From Gracilaria vermiculophylla (taxonomy: Eukaryota; Rhodophyta; Florideophyceae; Gracilariales; Gracilariaceae), in NCBI GenBank assembly GCA_019155205.2, contig JAHNZQ020000049.1:1077842-1141841 (forward strand): a stretch of 64,000 nt of DNA. Direction: 5' to 3'. The position numbers and the translations under genes were made by a program. Position 1 is the stretch's first letter; every line of letters starts with the position of its first letter. Below, one piece after another: positions 63,933-64,000 of the stretch. A model generated the notes under the pieces. The model had not been told where the DNA came from and searched no databases. It was given only the letters and a program-made list of their open reading frames with translations.

Positions 63933-64000
63933 AATTTTAATTACTTTGTAGTTAGGTGAAAACATTAAAACTTTTCCCAATTATTTTTTGTTCTGATATC

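Overview
This window looks like nuclear DNA of a photosynthetic eukaryote, most likely a red alga. The genes are eukaryotic: Rho-GTPase-regulated kinase, SWR1-type actin-related protein, PH-domain kinases, Sm-like exon. Introns are rare and short; four clear ones are 66-108 nt, and three carry a CTAAC-type branch site. The class II DAHP synthase begins with a plastid-type leader that has Phe close to the N-terminus, as in primary red-lineage plastids. A secreted protein carries a fungal-type CBM1 cellulose-binding fold, which red algae are known to have. The species cannot be named from the sequence alone.

Layout. 1-4.7 kb: an Sm-like exon, electron-transfer flavoprotein alpha (minus) and a divergent ABM-ABM-iron-ADH fusion (plus). 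4.7-14.3 kb: an extremely GC-rich island with seven genes (mitochondrial carrier, two unknowns, a one-finger C2H2 protein, a CBM1 secreted protein, a SUT/SLC45-type sugar transporter and a Gly-rich repeat protein). Long shadow ORFs occur in every frame there. 14.3-18.4 kb: no gene recognised. 18.4-36 kb: a normal-GC gene block with a PAK-like kinase carrying two CRIB motifs, ARP6, DAHP synthase divergent from a 1-Cys peroxiredoxin, PH-kinase 1, a Dot5/PrxQ-like peroxiredoxin, PH-kinase 2 and adenylosuccinate synthetase (minus). 36-38.2 kb: an unknown 459-aa protein and a small secreted Cys-rich protein.

39.4-61 kb: a transposon nest. It holds Tc1-type DD34E transposons, an old minus-strand Ty3/gypsy element, an LTR inserted into that element and later rearranged by inversion, a PIF/Harbinger element inside that LTR, and a structurally complete chromodomain Ty3/gypsy element at 49,513-59,969. 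The last is inserted in the old element's 5' LTR with a perfect 5-bp target duplication. It carries a long antisense reading frame between pol and its 3' LTR. A 100-N assembly gap lies at 40,619-40,718. 61-62.9 kb is AT-rich and gene-free. 62.9-63.9 kb: the 3' exons of a Cys-rich, probably secreted protein, beside two tandem perfect palindromes.

Functional themes: redox (ETF, two peroxiredoxins of different classes), signalling (three kinases), chromatin (ARP6), plastid shikimate entry (DAHP synthase), purine synthesis (adenylosuccinate synthetase), and surface carbohydrate or sugar transport (CBM1 protein converging on the SUT-like transporter). Most genes are single-exon and look intact; most transposon genes are broken.
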